From positions 1 through 32,152 of the IMG/VR virus record IMGVR_UViG_3300020474_000062: a DNA stretch of 32,152 nucleotides; one strand, given 5' to 3'. The stretch comes from a virus. Of the stretch, positions 7,759 to 17,873 are shown in pieces (within the stretch, counting starts at the first letter, position 1; every line of letters begins with the position of its first letter). The notes beneath the pieces were generated by a model. The model made no database searches and had not been told where the DNA came from. It saw only the letters and a list, made by a program, of their open reading frames with translations. Position numbers and translations under genes: made by a program.

Positions 7759-10700
7759 ATGGCAGTTGGTCGAATATCTGGTCCGCTCTTAAAACCTAAC
7801 TTAATCCGTAACGGGATTGATTTAGCTTTTGATACGGACTTACTTTACTTGGACGTCAATAACAAACGTATTGGCATCAACACCTCAAATCCACAATATG
7901 CACTAGATGTAAGCGGGACCACAAGAACAACAAATTTAGTAGTTACAAGCGGAGTTGATATAGCAGATGTCAACATAAACGGTAACACAATTCAAACATC
8001 AAAAAATGAACTAGTTTTAGGCACAGCAGATAATGTAGTGTATCAAAAAAAAGCTATTGTTGACGGACTAAAGTTTGACGGAGATACAATTAGCACAATA
8101 GATAGTAATGCTAATTTAAACTTTAGACCAAATGGCGTAGGCGCCATTAATATTAATTCCAACCTAAACGTAACAGGTAATATACATGCTACAGGAAATA
8201 TATCTGCAGATGGCGACATTGTATTAGGAGATGCTGATACAGACACTATCACTTTTAATGCAGATATTGCTAGTAATCTTACGCCTAACGCAACTACATC
8301 TTTTGACATAGGTTCAGTATCAAAAAGATGGAGAAATGCATATGTAAAAAACTTTAATGCTGATAGCGTAACTACTAGTTCGTTAGCATTATCAGGTATA
8401 CCTGATATTACACAAGCACCAGGAAATACAATTTACGTAGCCGAAAATGGTGCTGATTCAAACATAGGTATACATCCACAAGATCCATATGGTTCAATTA
8501 CAAAAGCACTAAGCGTTGCCGTAAGTGGAGATATGATTTACATAAACGCTGGTACATATACAGAAGCTTTTCCAATGACTGTACCGGTTGGTGTAACAGT
8601 TAGAGGTGCAAGTTTAAGAAGTGTTACAATCAAACCTACAAGTGCTACAGAAACAAAAGATGCATTTTTATTAAACGGAGAAAGCACAGTTGAAGATGTA
8701 ACCATCATGGATTTTTACAGTGGTTATGATAGATTTACTGTAACATCAGGAGGAGGATCAACCGGAAGTGTTGTAGTTACTTTAGCAACAGCACCACAGG
8801 CACATGCATATGTAAGTGGCGGTGTACTTAATGATACTTCTTTTTCAAGCGAAGTTAGTGCAACAGGAGCAACATACAATAATGCTACAGGAGAATTAAC
8901 TATAACTTATAGTGGTACTGTTCCTACATCCGGAACGGCGATTATGCTAAAAGGATTTGTTTTTAGTTGTAGTGGTACAAATAAAACTTATCCTAACAAC
9001 GGTTATGCATTTAGGTTTGCAACAGGTTATACAGTAACTAGTCGTTCACCATATATTAGAAACATTACTGTAATAACTAAAGGCAGAACTGTATCAGCTA
9101 GTGATCCAAGAGGTTACTTTAGTGGTGATGCAGGTAAAGGTGCATTGGTTGACGGATCTTACGCAGAAAGTGCTTCCAAAGAAGCTAGTATGTTATTCCA
9201 TTCTGTAACTTTTATTACACCAGGAGTAAATGCTTTAAGTTGTACTAATGGTGCAAGGGTAGAATGGTTAAACTGTTTTACATATTTTGCAAAAAGAAGC
9301 ATATATGCATTTGACAGTGGTATAGGAAAAAAATCTGACGGAAAAACTAGGATTAGATTAGGCGGAGTATCAGGAACATTTGCCGCAGGAAATACTGTTA
9401 CATTCACATCTAGAGATGCTTCAACTGTAGTTTCAGTAACTGCTGAAAGCGTAGACGGAGATATTCTAGTTGTTGATGGCAAGAATACTAATCTAATAGG
9501 ATTTGATACATCGCCGCAGAGTATTTCAAATGGAAGCGGAGCAACAGCAACTACTATATTAAATGTTGATGTTAAAGACTTTGGCGCAGAAATAAGAACT
9601 ATTGCATCTGCCTCTGTATACGGTGAGCAAGGATTAGTAGGAGACGGACCGGGTGTTCTTGTTTATGCAATAGGACATAATGTTGCATACGTAGGCTCTA
9701 ATGAGCAAGTCACTAATGATCCTACACTAACAGTACAAGGTAATGAAGTAATTACAACTAATGATGCAAAGATAAGGTTCAGTAGTGTAGACCATAAAGG
9801 AGACTTTAGAGTAGGAGATTTGTTTCATGTCAACCAAGAAACAGGTGCTGTAAACTTTGCAGGTAACACATTAAACATTGATCTGTCAGCAGGAGCTATA
9901 TTTACGGATGGTGTTAACACAACAGAAATATCTGGATCCAAAATTGATACAGGAAATTTAAGATTAACTGGAAATACACTATCGACTACAGCTGGAGACT
10001 TACAACTTGATGCCGCATCAGGCCAAATTACCTTGCAAGACAATGTACAAATTCAAGGATCTTTAGATGTTACAGGTAACGTAACCATTGGCGGTGACAT
10101 ACAATTAGGTGATACTTCTTCTGTAGACATTGCTATTATTGCAAGGATAAATTCTCCTTTGATTCCTAATATCAATAGCACATATAATTTAGGAGATCCT
10201 GCATTAAGATGGAATAATTTACACATAGACGAAATTCAAGTTGACGATATTAATATTAACACAAATAGAATTACAACTACAAATTCAAATGCAAATTTAG
10301 AATTATCTGCTAATGGAACAGGCAAAGTTACTGTACCAAATAACACATTAGAAATAACAAATGATCTAATTGTTAATGGAACATCAACATTTCAAGCAGT
10401 AAATATAAATGGTAACGCAACAATTAATGGTTCTATTACACAGACAGGAAACACAACTGTTAACGGTAACGCCACTGTAAACGGAACACTATCAACCAAC
10501 GCCAATGTTCAACTTGAAGATATTCTAATATCAGGTAACTTTATTACAACAACTGCTAGTAATTCTCCTTTAGAATTAAAAGCAAGTGGTACGGGTGTTA
10601 TTGGAGTTCCCTCAAACGATGTCCTCATAACTAAAGATTTGCAAATTAACGGAACTATTACTGCAAACAATTTCCAAACATCTAGTACAATTACTGGTAT

Positions 10701-11562
10701 TGAATTTGCTACAACTGATATTTTAATTAAAGACAACTACATTACAACGACAACTTCTAACAGCGACTTAGACCTGAGAGCATCTGGTTCAGGTAGTGTT
10801 GTTGTAGAAGATTTATCCATTAACGGTAGTACAATAAGTTCTGATACTACTATTACTTTGTCTCCCGCTGGAGAGAGTATTATAGTAAATGGCACAGGTT
10901 CTGTAACACTAGCAAAAGGAACTACTGCACAGAGAGACAATAGTGCAGGAGCAGGACAAGTTAGATATAATACAGATTTAAATAAATTTGAAGGCTACGA
11001 TGGATCTAATTGGTATAACTTAACAGGTTTACAGGACCTAGACGGTAATACTAAGATTACTCCAGAGCTTACACCAGGCGCTAATGATAATATTATAAGA
11101 TTTTATGTAGGTGGCTCAGTAGTTGGAACTATAGATAGCACCAAGTTTGAAGTACCACAGCTACAAGTAGACGATATTAATATTAATGGAAATGTGATAA
11201 GTACTACTACTACAGATACAGATCTTCAGTTTTCTGCTAATGGCACAGGCCAGGTAAAATTTGAAAATTTTGGTATTAGTGGCGGAACTATAACAAATAC
11301 GGTGACAGATAGTTTAACTACTTTCCAAAATACAGGCACAGGATATGTGCAATTTCAAGGAACTTTAGGAGTTGTTTTACCTGTAGGAGATACAGGCTCT
11401 AGAGGAGCCAATGCAACAGGAATGATAAGATATAATACTGATGATACAAGAGTTGAATTATATGACGGAACAAGTTGGACAAGTGTTGCAGGTAGTGCAG
11501 GCGGAATTAACTTTGGACAAGCAAAAGAATTAGCAATAGAAATGGCTTTGATAGCAGGATAA
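7759..11562 (+). CDS. Large tail fibre with right-handed beta-helix core (1267 aa)
   Basis: The start has AAGGAG shortly upstream (7748-7753). Residues 1-~60 (VGRISGPLLKPNLIRNGIDL, LLYLDVNNKRIGI) match the N-terminus of the 1618-aa fibre and are typical of large fibres in T4-like marine phages. The beta-helix starts near residue 224 (IYVAENGADSN) and continues through VRGASLRSVTI, SRSPYIRN (~429) and NGARVEWLNCFTYFA (~497). Two insertions relative to its paralogue are visible: a beta module at ~325-414 (ATYNNATGELTITY) and another at ~520-608. SVDHKGDFRVGDLF lies near 676. The C-terminal third has at least five SNADLEL-type repeats, a LGDPALRWNNL segment and two GTTAQR/RYNT modules. It probably acts in host recognition as a trimer (inference). 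Confidence 0.88.
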   Translation: MAVGRISGPLLKPNLIRNGIDLAFDTDLLYLDVNNKRIGINTSNPQYALDVSGTTRTTNLVVTSGVDIADVNINGNTIQTSKNELVLGTADNVVYQKKAIVDGLKFDGDTISTIDSNANLNFRPNGVGAININSNLNVTGNIHATGNISADGDIVLGDADTDTITFNADIASNLTPNATTSFDIGSVSKRWRNAYVKNFNADSVTTSSLALSGIPDITQAPGNTIYVAENGADSNIGIHPQDPYGSITKALSVAVSGDMIYINAGTYTEAFPMTVPVGVTVRGASLRSVTIKPTSATETKDAFLLNGESTVEDVTIMDFYSGYDRFTVTSGGGSTGSVVVTLATAPQAHAYVSGGVLNDTSFSSEVSATGATYNNATGELTITYSGTVPTSGTAIMLKGFVFSCSGTNKTYPNNGYAFRFATGYTVTSRSPYIRNITVITKGRTVSASDPRGYFSGDAGKGALVDGSYAESASKEASMLFHSVTFITPGVNALSCTNGARVEWLNCFTYFAKRSIYAFDSGIGKKSDGKTRIRLGGVSGTFAAGNTVTFTSRDASTVVSVTAESVDGDILVVDGKNTNLIGFDTSPQSISNGSGATATTILNVDVKDFGAEIRTIASASVYGEQGLVGDGPGVLVYAIGHNVAYVGSNEQVTNDPTLTVQGNEVITTNDAKIRFSSVDHKGDFRVGDLFHVNQETGAVNFAGNTLNIDLSAGAIFTDGVNTTEISGSKIDTGNLRLTGNTLSTTAGDLQLDAASGQITLQDNVQIQGSLDVTGNVTIGGDIQLGDTSSVDIAIIARINSPLIPNINSTYNLGDPALRWNNLHIDEIQVDDININTNRITTTNSNANLELSANGTGKVTVPNNTLEITNDLIVNGTSTFQAVNINGNATINGSITQTGNTTVNGNATVNGTLSTNANVQLEDILISGNFITTTASNSPLELKASGTGVIGVPSNDVLITKDLQINGTITANNFQTSSTITGIEFATTDILIKDNYITTTTSNSDLDLRASGSGSVVVEDLSINGSTISSDTTITLSPAGESIIVNGTGSVTLAKGTTAQRDNSAGAGQVRYNTDLNKFEGYDGSNWYNLTGLQDLDGNTKITPELTPGANDNIIRFYVGGSVVGTIDSTKFEVPQLQVDDININGNVISTTTTDTDLQFSANGTGQVKFENFGISGGTITNTVTDSLTTFQNTGTGYVQFQGTLGVVLPVGDTGSRGANATGMIRYNTDDTRVELYDGTSWTSVAGSAGGINFGQAKELAIEMALIAG

Positions 11563-11565
11563 AAA

Positions 11566-11895
11566 ATGGCAGTACAAGTAAAAAACAGCGTAATAAAAAA
11601 TGTAGGAACAGTTCCAGTAATTGTTTCTGAAACCGATGCTAGTAAGCGTCAAACCATACTAGGACTAAGTATTACTAACCTTACAGACGGGTTTTTATAT
11701 ATTGATGTTCTTTTAGATGATGACACTTCTGTATCAGGTTACTATTTAAAAGAAGCTCTATTAGCTGAAGGATCAAGTTTAAGAGCAGTTTCTACAGGAG
11801 AAAAATTGGTTTTAGGAATCAATAATAAATTAAAAGTAAAAGCAAGTGCAGACGATGCTGTTGATGTAATTGTTAGTTACGTGGAGACAACATAA
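11566..11895 (+). CDS. Small beta-rich structural protein (109 aa), paralogue group
   Basis: This is the second of three similar-sized beta-rich proteins in the window (the others begin at 1590 and 26587). It has strands such as TVPVIVSETD, QTILGLSITNLTDG and EKLVLGINNKLKVKAS and ends VIVSYVETT. Charged residues are spread evenly, with no membrane segment or signal peptide. It begins three bases after the 1267-aa fibre stop, with AGGA inside that gene as ribosome site. Its TAA overlaps the next ATG (TAATG), so translation is probably coupled. The repeated position behind a fibre gene suggests a fibre-associated cap, collar or connector; this is inference. Confidence 0.8.
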   Translation: MAVQVKNSVIKNVGTVPVIVSETDASKRQTILGLSITNLTDGFLYIDVLLDDDTSVSGYYLKEALLAEGSSLRAVSTGEKLVLGINNKLKVKASADDAVDVIVSYVETT

Positions 11896-12269
11896 TGAGT
11901 TATTATATAGGAACAGGACCAGCAGACGTTATTAATAGTTTTATTAAACGTTATTTTTACGGAATGCGTAGGAATACAGATGGTGAGTTATTTTTGTTAA
12001 AATCAGATCAGCAAAAAGGTGGATCTGATGCAATTACAATTAACGAAGTAGGTGAAGCATCAGGAAACTTTCCAGATTTTGAAGAAGGTATTAGTTACTT
12101 AGATGGGATTAACGAAACGCACGATATTGTGTATGATAATTTAAGATATCAACAATTAAAATGGGATAATAGATCTTTACTTTATTATGTTGATGATGAA
12201 GGATATCTAGTATTAAAAGTTAGTGAAAAACATACATATCCTACAGGCACATCGGCACCGGGATACTAA
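11895..12269 (+). CDS. Conserved T4-like marine phage structural protein (124 aa)
   Basis: The sequence opens MSYYIGTGPADVINSFIKRY and continues with a DGELFLLKSDQ segment, a FEEGISYLDGI segment and DNLRYQQLKWDNRSLLYYVD. I recall proteins of this kind in cyanophage structural clusters, where they are listed as virion proteins of unknown role; this is recollection, not a search. It is acidic and tyrosine-rich, with mixed alpha and beta character and no membrane segment. It starts on the last base of the preceding stop (TAATG) with TGGAG as ribosome site, and sits directly before the first giant W-repeat fibre, so it may be an adaptor for that fibre. Confidence 0.8.
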   Translation: MSYYIGTGPADVINSFIKRYFYGMRRNTDGELFLLKSDQQKGGSDAITINEVGEASGNFPDFEEGISYLDGINETHDIVYDNLRYQQLKWDNRSLLYYVDDEGYLVLKVSEKHTYPTGTSAPGY

Positions 12270-12279
12270 GGAGATATGA

Positions 12280-15200
12280 ATGTCAGAGTTTAAACTAGAA
12301 CGATTTAAGTATAACTGGAAAGGCGTTTGGTCAAACGGTAATGCTTATAATCGTGATGATGTTGTTAACGTAGGTGGTAAAACTTATGTGTGTTTAATTA
12401 CACATACATCTAGTGCAGACTTCAACACTGATTTAAAAGCTACAGTTCCTGGTAGTAGTCCTCCGGTACCACAGCCCAAATGGGTTCTACAGACAGACGG
12501 CAGAAGATGGATTGGATCATGGGTCACAGCTACACAGTATCAAGAAGGCGATATTGTAACCTTTGATGGTACTGTATACTTTTGTAACCTAGGGCATTTA
12601 TCTACAACTTTTCAAGCAAACGCAACTGACTGGACTATTATTGCACAAGGAACTGAGTTTCAAACAGACTGGACAACTGCTATAGGATACGGCCCAGGTG
12701 CTATTGTAAAATATAATGGAATACTTTACAAGTGTATTACAGCCCATACTTCGCAAACATACTTAGAAGACGATATTGCAAGTTGGCAAGTATTTCATGA
12801 TGGAATTTATTTTGCTGGTAACTGGACAACAGCTACAACTTACAGAAAAAATGATTTAGTCAAATTTGGCGGTTCCATCTTTAGAGTCAAGACAACACAT
12901 ATTACAACTGCAAATTTTGACCAAAATTTATACGACATAGAATTACCTGGATTCAACGATGTACAAGAATATAGCGGAGCAACAGATTATGCAACAGGTG
13001 ATATAGTAAGGTACGGTGGAGATCTATACTATGTAACTAATCCTATTAGAGGAATAGAACCAACTAATACAGGGTTCGATAGTGTAGTGTATTTTATAAA
13101 AATGCTTTATTCTTATAATTTTAGAGGTGATTGGAATATTGAAAGCGATTATGCACCAGGTGACCTTGTAAGAAGAGGCGGTGAATTATATAAAGCTCTA
13201 GTTACAATCAAGCGAGAAAACGATAGTACAGATGCTGTTTTAACTGATTATACAGATACAACTAAATGGGAACTTATAGTTCCAGGAGATAAATTTGCAA
13301 ATTACTGGAATTATAATTCTATAAGTTACTCAAAGGGTGAAGTTGTAACATATTATGGTATATTGTACGAGTGTACACAACCGCATACTTCATCAACAAT
13401 TAATTTTCCTGGAAACGGTAGCGGATATCCATGGTGGTCTATACTAGCAATGACTACAGGAAATTTTGGTCTAAACGCACCTGGAGACATCTTAACATAT
13501 GATAAGTTGGTTGATGGAAGTAGCATGGGTCCTACCAATGTTCCAATAGGAACAACAAATCAAGTGTTATCTATAAGAAATGAATTGACTACTGATCCAG
13601 ATTTATACTATAGAGATTTATTTACAACAGAAGTTACAGTAGTATATGTATCTCCAACAGGAGTCGACGACTATAGCACAACTGGCGGAATAGTAAGAGG
13701 TATTGATATGAGATATCCTTTCAAAACTATTAGGTTTGCATGTCAATACGTTGAAGATAATATTACAGGACCATGTAAGGTTAACGTATCTACAGGTAGG
13801 TATATAGAAACTTGTCCTATTGTTGTACCTAGATACACGGTGGTAATGGGCGACGAACTGCGTTCTGTGACGGTTGTTGCAAATAGTCCTGTAACTGAAT
13901 ATACAGGAGATACTTCAACAACATTTTCTTACTTAACTAGATTTACAACTATTATAAACGATTTGTTTTTAAATCAAGATATAACAGTAACTACAGGTAA
14001 TACAGTAGCACAAGATAAAACACAATCTGCAAGTACAGGTGACTTAACAGCTATATTTGGAAGTTTAGTAGCAGATATTACAGAGTATCTTAGTTATAAA
14101 ATTTTAAGTGGATCAACACAGCCATCAATAACAGGAACAAATACATTAACCAGTGAAATTGCTAGAATTAGAGCAAGTGAGATACTAAGAGTTAATACAA
14201 AATTTTTACAAGCAGAAGCAGTAGCTTACATTAAAAGCACTTCTCCAGAGTATGTGTTTACAGATGCAAGAATAGAAGCTGATGTAAATCAATTTATTAG
14301 AGGAATTAGATACGACTTACGCTACCCTGGAAATTATGCAACTGTACAGTCTGCTAGATATTATGTAAACCAAACAAATGGTTCACAACTAGAAGATATG
14401 TTTTACTTAAGAGACATTACAGGATTGAGAAACTGTACTATAGAAGGATTGTCAGGAGTACTATCTCCAACAGGAACATCATTAATTCTCCAAAGGCCAA
14501 CAGGCGGATCATTCTGTAGTTTAGATCCAGGATGGGGTCCTGCAGATGACAGAACTTGGATTGCTACAAGATCACCCTATATACAGGGTGTAACAACAAT
14601 CGGTACAGCATGTACAGGACAAAAAATTGACGGTGCTTTGCATAACGGTGGTAACAAGTCAATGGTATCAAACGACTTTACACAGGTTATATCAGATGGC
14701 CTAGGAGCTCATATAACTAACAATGGTAGAGCAGAACTTGTTTCTGTGTTTACGTATTATGCACACATGGGGTACTTAGCTGAAGCAGGCGGAAAGATAA
14801 GAGCTACTAACGGTAACAACTCATACGGAAATTATGGATCAGTAGCATTAGGAATTGATTCTACAGAAACTCCTAAAACTGCAACTGTTGATAATAGAAA
14901 CAACGAAGCCGAAGTTGCATTTGCGTTTGCTGGAGAAGTTACAGATAAAATACTTGCATTTGAATATAGACATTGTGGAGAAAATTATACCTCTGCATCA
15001 ATCAATGTAGTTGGTTCTGGAAATTTTGTAAACACATCATTTGACGATATTAGAGACGACTCATTATTCGAAGCAAGATTAATACAAGCAGACGATAGTG
15101 CTAACATAGGTGGTGCAAACTATACAAATGTAGGTAACAATGCACAAACAGGAAATACAACAAGTATTACACTTGCAAGTAATGATTCAGCTGTAACAGC

Positions 15201-17826
15201 AGATTACATAGGACAACTTATAGTTTTAACCTCTGGTGTAGGAACAGGACAATATGGTTATATACAAGCATACAACGATAGTACAAAAGTAGCACAAATA
15301 TATAAACACACAGACGGTACTGCAGGATGGGATCATATTATTCCTGGATTTGAAATTTCAGCATCATTACAAACAAATACACAATATAGAATTCAACCAA
15401 GGATAACAGTATCTGAACCACCGTTTACAGTTAATACTAGAACATTACCTAATTCAATGCCTACATCACCTAAGGAATGGGTTGACGCGGCATGGGGAGA
15501 GACAAGAGAACAATATGATAATAATGTGATGAGTACAGGTACTGGAACAACTATAGATACAACTCCTGCTCCGGCTGTTATTAGAATAATTAAAACTGGT
15601 GCTACATACACAGCGGTTTTACAGAGTACTGGAATTGGATATGCAGTTGGTGATACTACTACTATTGCAGGAACAGCATTAGGTGGAACTAGTCCTACAA
15701 ACGATTGTATAATAAGAGTTGCATCAGTTTCTGATGATAGTACAAACAGTATTGTTACTGTAACTGTACAAGGATCTGGATTTGCAGGAAGATGGTTAGC
15801 AGTAGCTGAAGGTAATTATAGTGCATACTCCGATGACGGAACATCCTGGAGTGAAATATTTACTGCATCAACGCAAACATGGAAGACTATAGCACACGGC
15901 GGAACAACATTTGTTGCGATATCAAATACTGTTACTGATGTTATAAATTATAGTCGAACAGGAAAAACATGGGCTGTGACAACACTACCTTCTTCGGCAC
16001 CACTAAAAGATATACATTATGCCAATGGACAATTTATCATAGTGTGCGAAGATGATAATAGAGTATTTTATAGTGCTAACGGAACTACATGGGCTCAAAC
16101 CAGTATTCCAGCAAGTACATCAGATGACTTATCATCATCTTCCAAACAGTGGCAAGGTGTAAGTTATGGTTACGGAAAATGGGTTGCATTATCTGGAAGT
16201 GACAGAGCTATTGCAACATCTAGTGATGGAATTACTTGGACAGTGACAGAAGATAAACTTCCAACGCCAGGCGGAGCATATGACTGGTGTAACTTAACTT
16301 TTGGTAATGGAAGATTTGTAGCAGTATCAAAAAATACTGGTCAAGCAATATACTGCATTGGAGATCCGGTAACGGAAACATGGCAGACATCTAACATGCC
16401 AAACCTAGATGATTCTACACACATGAATTGGAACAAAGTAAGATACGGAAACGGGGTATTTTTTGCTGTGTGTGATACTGGAAATAGAATTATAGCAGGA
16501 GATGCAACAACAGGACCAACTACCATAGCGGCATCATCACCTGATGGATATACATGGACCAAACGTGATTTAACATTTTCGAATAAGTTTAGTTCTTGTG
16601 CATATGGTAAGTATAATAAAAATTGGCTTGTATTAGCAAAAGGCGGCAATACTGCATTAGCAGTAGGACAAGGAGCAAAAGCAAAAGTTATAGCAAATAT
16701 ATCAACTGGAGTAATTGGTTTCTTAAAGATTTGGGATCCTGGTTCAGGATACACTAGTGCGCCAACTTTAACTATTTTTGACAACAAAGGAACAACAGAC
16801 GCTCAGGTACAGATGAGAATAGGTGATGGCGTACTTGCACAACCAACCTTTATAAACAGAGGTATAGGTTATAGAACTAGTACAACAACTGTTACTTTAA
16901 CAGGTGACGGATATGCAGATAAGATACCATCTAACTCAACTGACTTAACTGTTGTAGGATTATCAGGAGCTTATCCAGGACCTGGAGCACAAATATCTAT
17001 TACCGGAGTAATGAATACTGATACGACAGAAGATTTAACAGATCTAAGAGCGTTTACAGCAGTGAAAGTCACCGAGCTTGGAGATGACGGGTCTGGTAAT
17101 GGAACTAAAAGAGTATTATTTAGGATATCACCAAAGTTGGAAAATTCAGATAATTTAGCTCACGGAACAGCAGTTTCAATTAGAGAACTATATAGTCAGT
17201 GTAGAATTTCTGGACATGATCTTCTTGACATAGGCAGTGGTAACTTTACACAAACAAATTATCCTGAACTGTATGTTGCTGGAAATGTATATGATGTTTA
17301 TCCAGAAAATGAAACTTATGAAGACGATGGTGGAAGGGTGTTTTATACATCAACAGACCAAGATGGTAACTTTAGGGCTGGTGAATTGTTCAGTGTTGAA
17401 CAAGGAACTGGCATCGTAACAATTAGTGCTGATTTCTTTGACCTAGACGGGCTTTCTGAATTAGCACTCGGCGGCGTTAGATTAGGCGGTAGTGGTACTG
17501 TAGTTAGAGAATTTTCTACAGACCCATTGTTTATTGAAGATTCTAATAACATTGTGCCTACGCAAAAAGCAGTCGTAACTTTCTTAGCAACACGATTGTC
17601 AGAAGGTGGATCAGAAATAGAAACTAATGACTTAACAGCAGGTTTAGTTAAAATAGGCGGTGAAAATGATATTATTCAACATACTGGAGATGGCGGACTC
17701 GTAAGTGGAACTGTGCCGGGAACAGCGTTTGAAATACAATTTCCGAAAACTACAAATTTTGCAGGACAATATGCAGGAGTTACTGGAATGCCACTCGCAA
17801 TGCGACTATTTTTGAAGGAAGATTAA
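12280..17826 (+). CDS. Giant modular fibre: W-repeats, beta-helix, Asp-box propeller (1848 aa)
   Basis: AAGGAG (12268-12273) sets the start at 12280; the ATG at 12276 leads to a stop within six codons. Residues 1-~395 hold seven repeats of the form W.G.W...T.Y..GDIV.Y.G.LY.C...HTS, resembling small aromatic carbohydrate-binding modules of the chitin-binding type. A right-handed beta-helix begins near 451 (VVYVSPTGVDD, PFKTIRFACQ), is interrupted by a helical insertion (~537-711, with RYDLRYPGNY) and resumes at TRSPYIQG (~763) and NNGRAELVSVFTYYA (~816). Residues ~1170-1467 are an Asp-box propeller with W-ending motifs near 1182, 1224, 1264, 1314, 1360 and 1419. STDQDGNFRAGELF is near 1690. 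No catalytic site is recognised; glycan binding is inferred. Confidence 0.87.
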   Translation: MSEFKLERFKYNWKGVWSNGNAYNRDDVVNVGGKTYVCLITHTSSADFNTDLKATVPGSSPPVPQPKWVLQTDGRRWIGSWVTATQYQEGDIVTFDGTVYFCNLGHLSTTFQANATDWTIIAQGTEFQTDWTTAIGYGPGAIVKYNGILYKCITAHTSQTYLEDDIASWQVFHDGIYFAGNWTTATTYRKNDLVKFGGSIFRVKTTHITTANFDQNLYDIELPGFNDVQEYSGATDYATGDIVRYGGDLYYVTNPIRGIEPTNTGFDSVVYFIKMLYSYNFRGDWNIESDYAPGDLVRRGGELYKALVTIKRENDSTDAVLTDYTDTTKWELIVPGDKFANYWNYNSISYSKGEVVTYYGILYECTQPHTSSTINFPGNGSGYPWWSILAMTTGNFGLNAPGDILTYDKLVDGSSMGPTNVPIGTTNQVLSIRNELTTDPDLYYRDLFTTEVTVVYVSPTGVDDYSTTGGIVRGIDMRYPFKTIRFACQYVEDNITGPCKVNVSTGRYIETCPIVVPRYTVVMGDELRSVTVVANSPVTEYTGDTSTTFSYLTRFTTIINDLFLNQDITVTTGNTVAQDKTQSASTGDLTAIFGSLVADITEYLSYKILSGSTQPSITGTNTLTSEIARIRASEILRVNTKFLQAEAVAYIKSTSPEYVFTDARIEADVNQFIRGIRYDLRYPGNYATVQSARYYVNQTNGSQLEDMFYLRDITGLRNCTIEGLSGVLSPTGTSLILQRPTGGSFCSLDPGWGPADDRTWIATRSPYIQGVTTIGTACTGQKIDGALHNGGNKSMVSNDFTQVISDGLGAHITNNGRAELVSVFTYYAHMGYLAEAGGKIRATNGNNSYGNYGSVALGIDSTETPKTATVDNRNNEAEVAFAFAGEVTDKILAFEYRHCGENYTSASINVVGSGNFVNTSFDDIRDDSLFEARLIQADDSANIGGANYTNVGNNAQTGNTTSITLASNDSAVTADYIGQLIVLTSGVGTGQYGYIQAYNDSTKVAQIYKHTDGTAGWDHIIPGFEISASLQTNTQYRIQPRITVSEPPFTVNTRTLPNSMPTSPKEWVDAAWGETREQYDNNVMSTGTGTTIDTTPAPAVIRIIKTGATYTAVLQSTGIGYAVGDTTTIAGTALGGTSPTNDCIIRVASVSDDSTNSIVTVTVQGSGFAGRWLAVAEGNYSAYSDDGTSWSEIFTASTQTWKTIAHGGTTFVAISNTVTDVINYSRTGKTWAVTTLPSSAPLKDIHYANGQFIIVCEDDNRVFYSANGTTWAQTSIPASTSDDLSSSSKQWQGVSYGYGKWVALSGSDRAIATSSDGITWTVTEDKLPTPGGAYDWCNLTFGNGRFVAVSKNTGQAIYCIGDPVTETWQTSNMPNLDDSTHMNWNKVRYGNGVFFAVCDTGNRIIAGDATTGPTTIAASSPDGYTWTKRDLTFSNKFSSCAYGKYNKNWLVLAKGGNTALAVGQGAKAKVIANISTGVIGFLKIWDPGSGYTSAPTLTIFDNKGTTDAQVQMRIGDGVLAQPTFINRGIGYRTSTTTVTLTGDGYADKIPSNSTDLTVVGLSGAYPGPGAQISITGVMNTDTTEDLTDLRAFTAVKVTELGDDGSGNGTKRVLFRISPKLENSDNLAHGTAVSIRELYSQCRISGHDLLDIGSGNFTQTNYPELYVAGNVYDVYPENETYEDDGGRVFYTSTDQDGNFRAGELFSVEQGTGIVTISADFFDLDGLSELALGGVRLGGSGTVVREFSTDPLFIEDSNNIVPTQKAVVTFLATRLSEGGSEIETNDLTAGLVKIGGENDIIQHTGDGGLVSGTVPGTAFEIQFPKTTNFAGQYAGVTGMPLAMRLFLKED
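14668..14699 (+). repeat. 32-bp exact direct repeat, copy 1
   Basis: This stretch, coding for SNDFTQVISDG in the beta-helix of the 1848-aa fibre, is identical base for base to 23526-23557 in the 2898-aa fibre. Flanking third positions differ, so the match is a short conserved patch that could serve for recombination between the two genes. Confidence 0.75.
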
Positions 17827-17846
17827 GTATGTTGTTTTTCGATATT

Positions 17847-17854
17847 GATAAATA
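17847..17854 (+). promoter_or_regulatory. Putative T4-type late promoter
   Basis: GATAAATA is identical to the octamer at 7636-7643. It lies in the 47-base gap between the two giant fibre genes, ahead of TTGGAG (17861-17866) and the ATG at 17874. Confidence 0.6.
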
Positions 17855-17873
17855 TTACAGTTGGAGCAATTAA

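Noticed and set aside
12276-12297. ATG at 12276 as the start of the 1848-aa fibre
   Set aside because: It is in another frame and reaches TAA after five codons; ATG 12280 continues through the full gene and matches the paralogue N-terminus.
15790-16680. Sialidase enzyme in the Asp-box region
   Set aside because: Asp boxes are structural; I see no arginine triad or other catalytic set, and such propellers occur in many non-enzymes.
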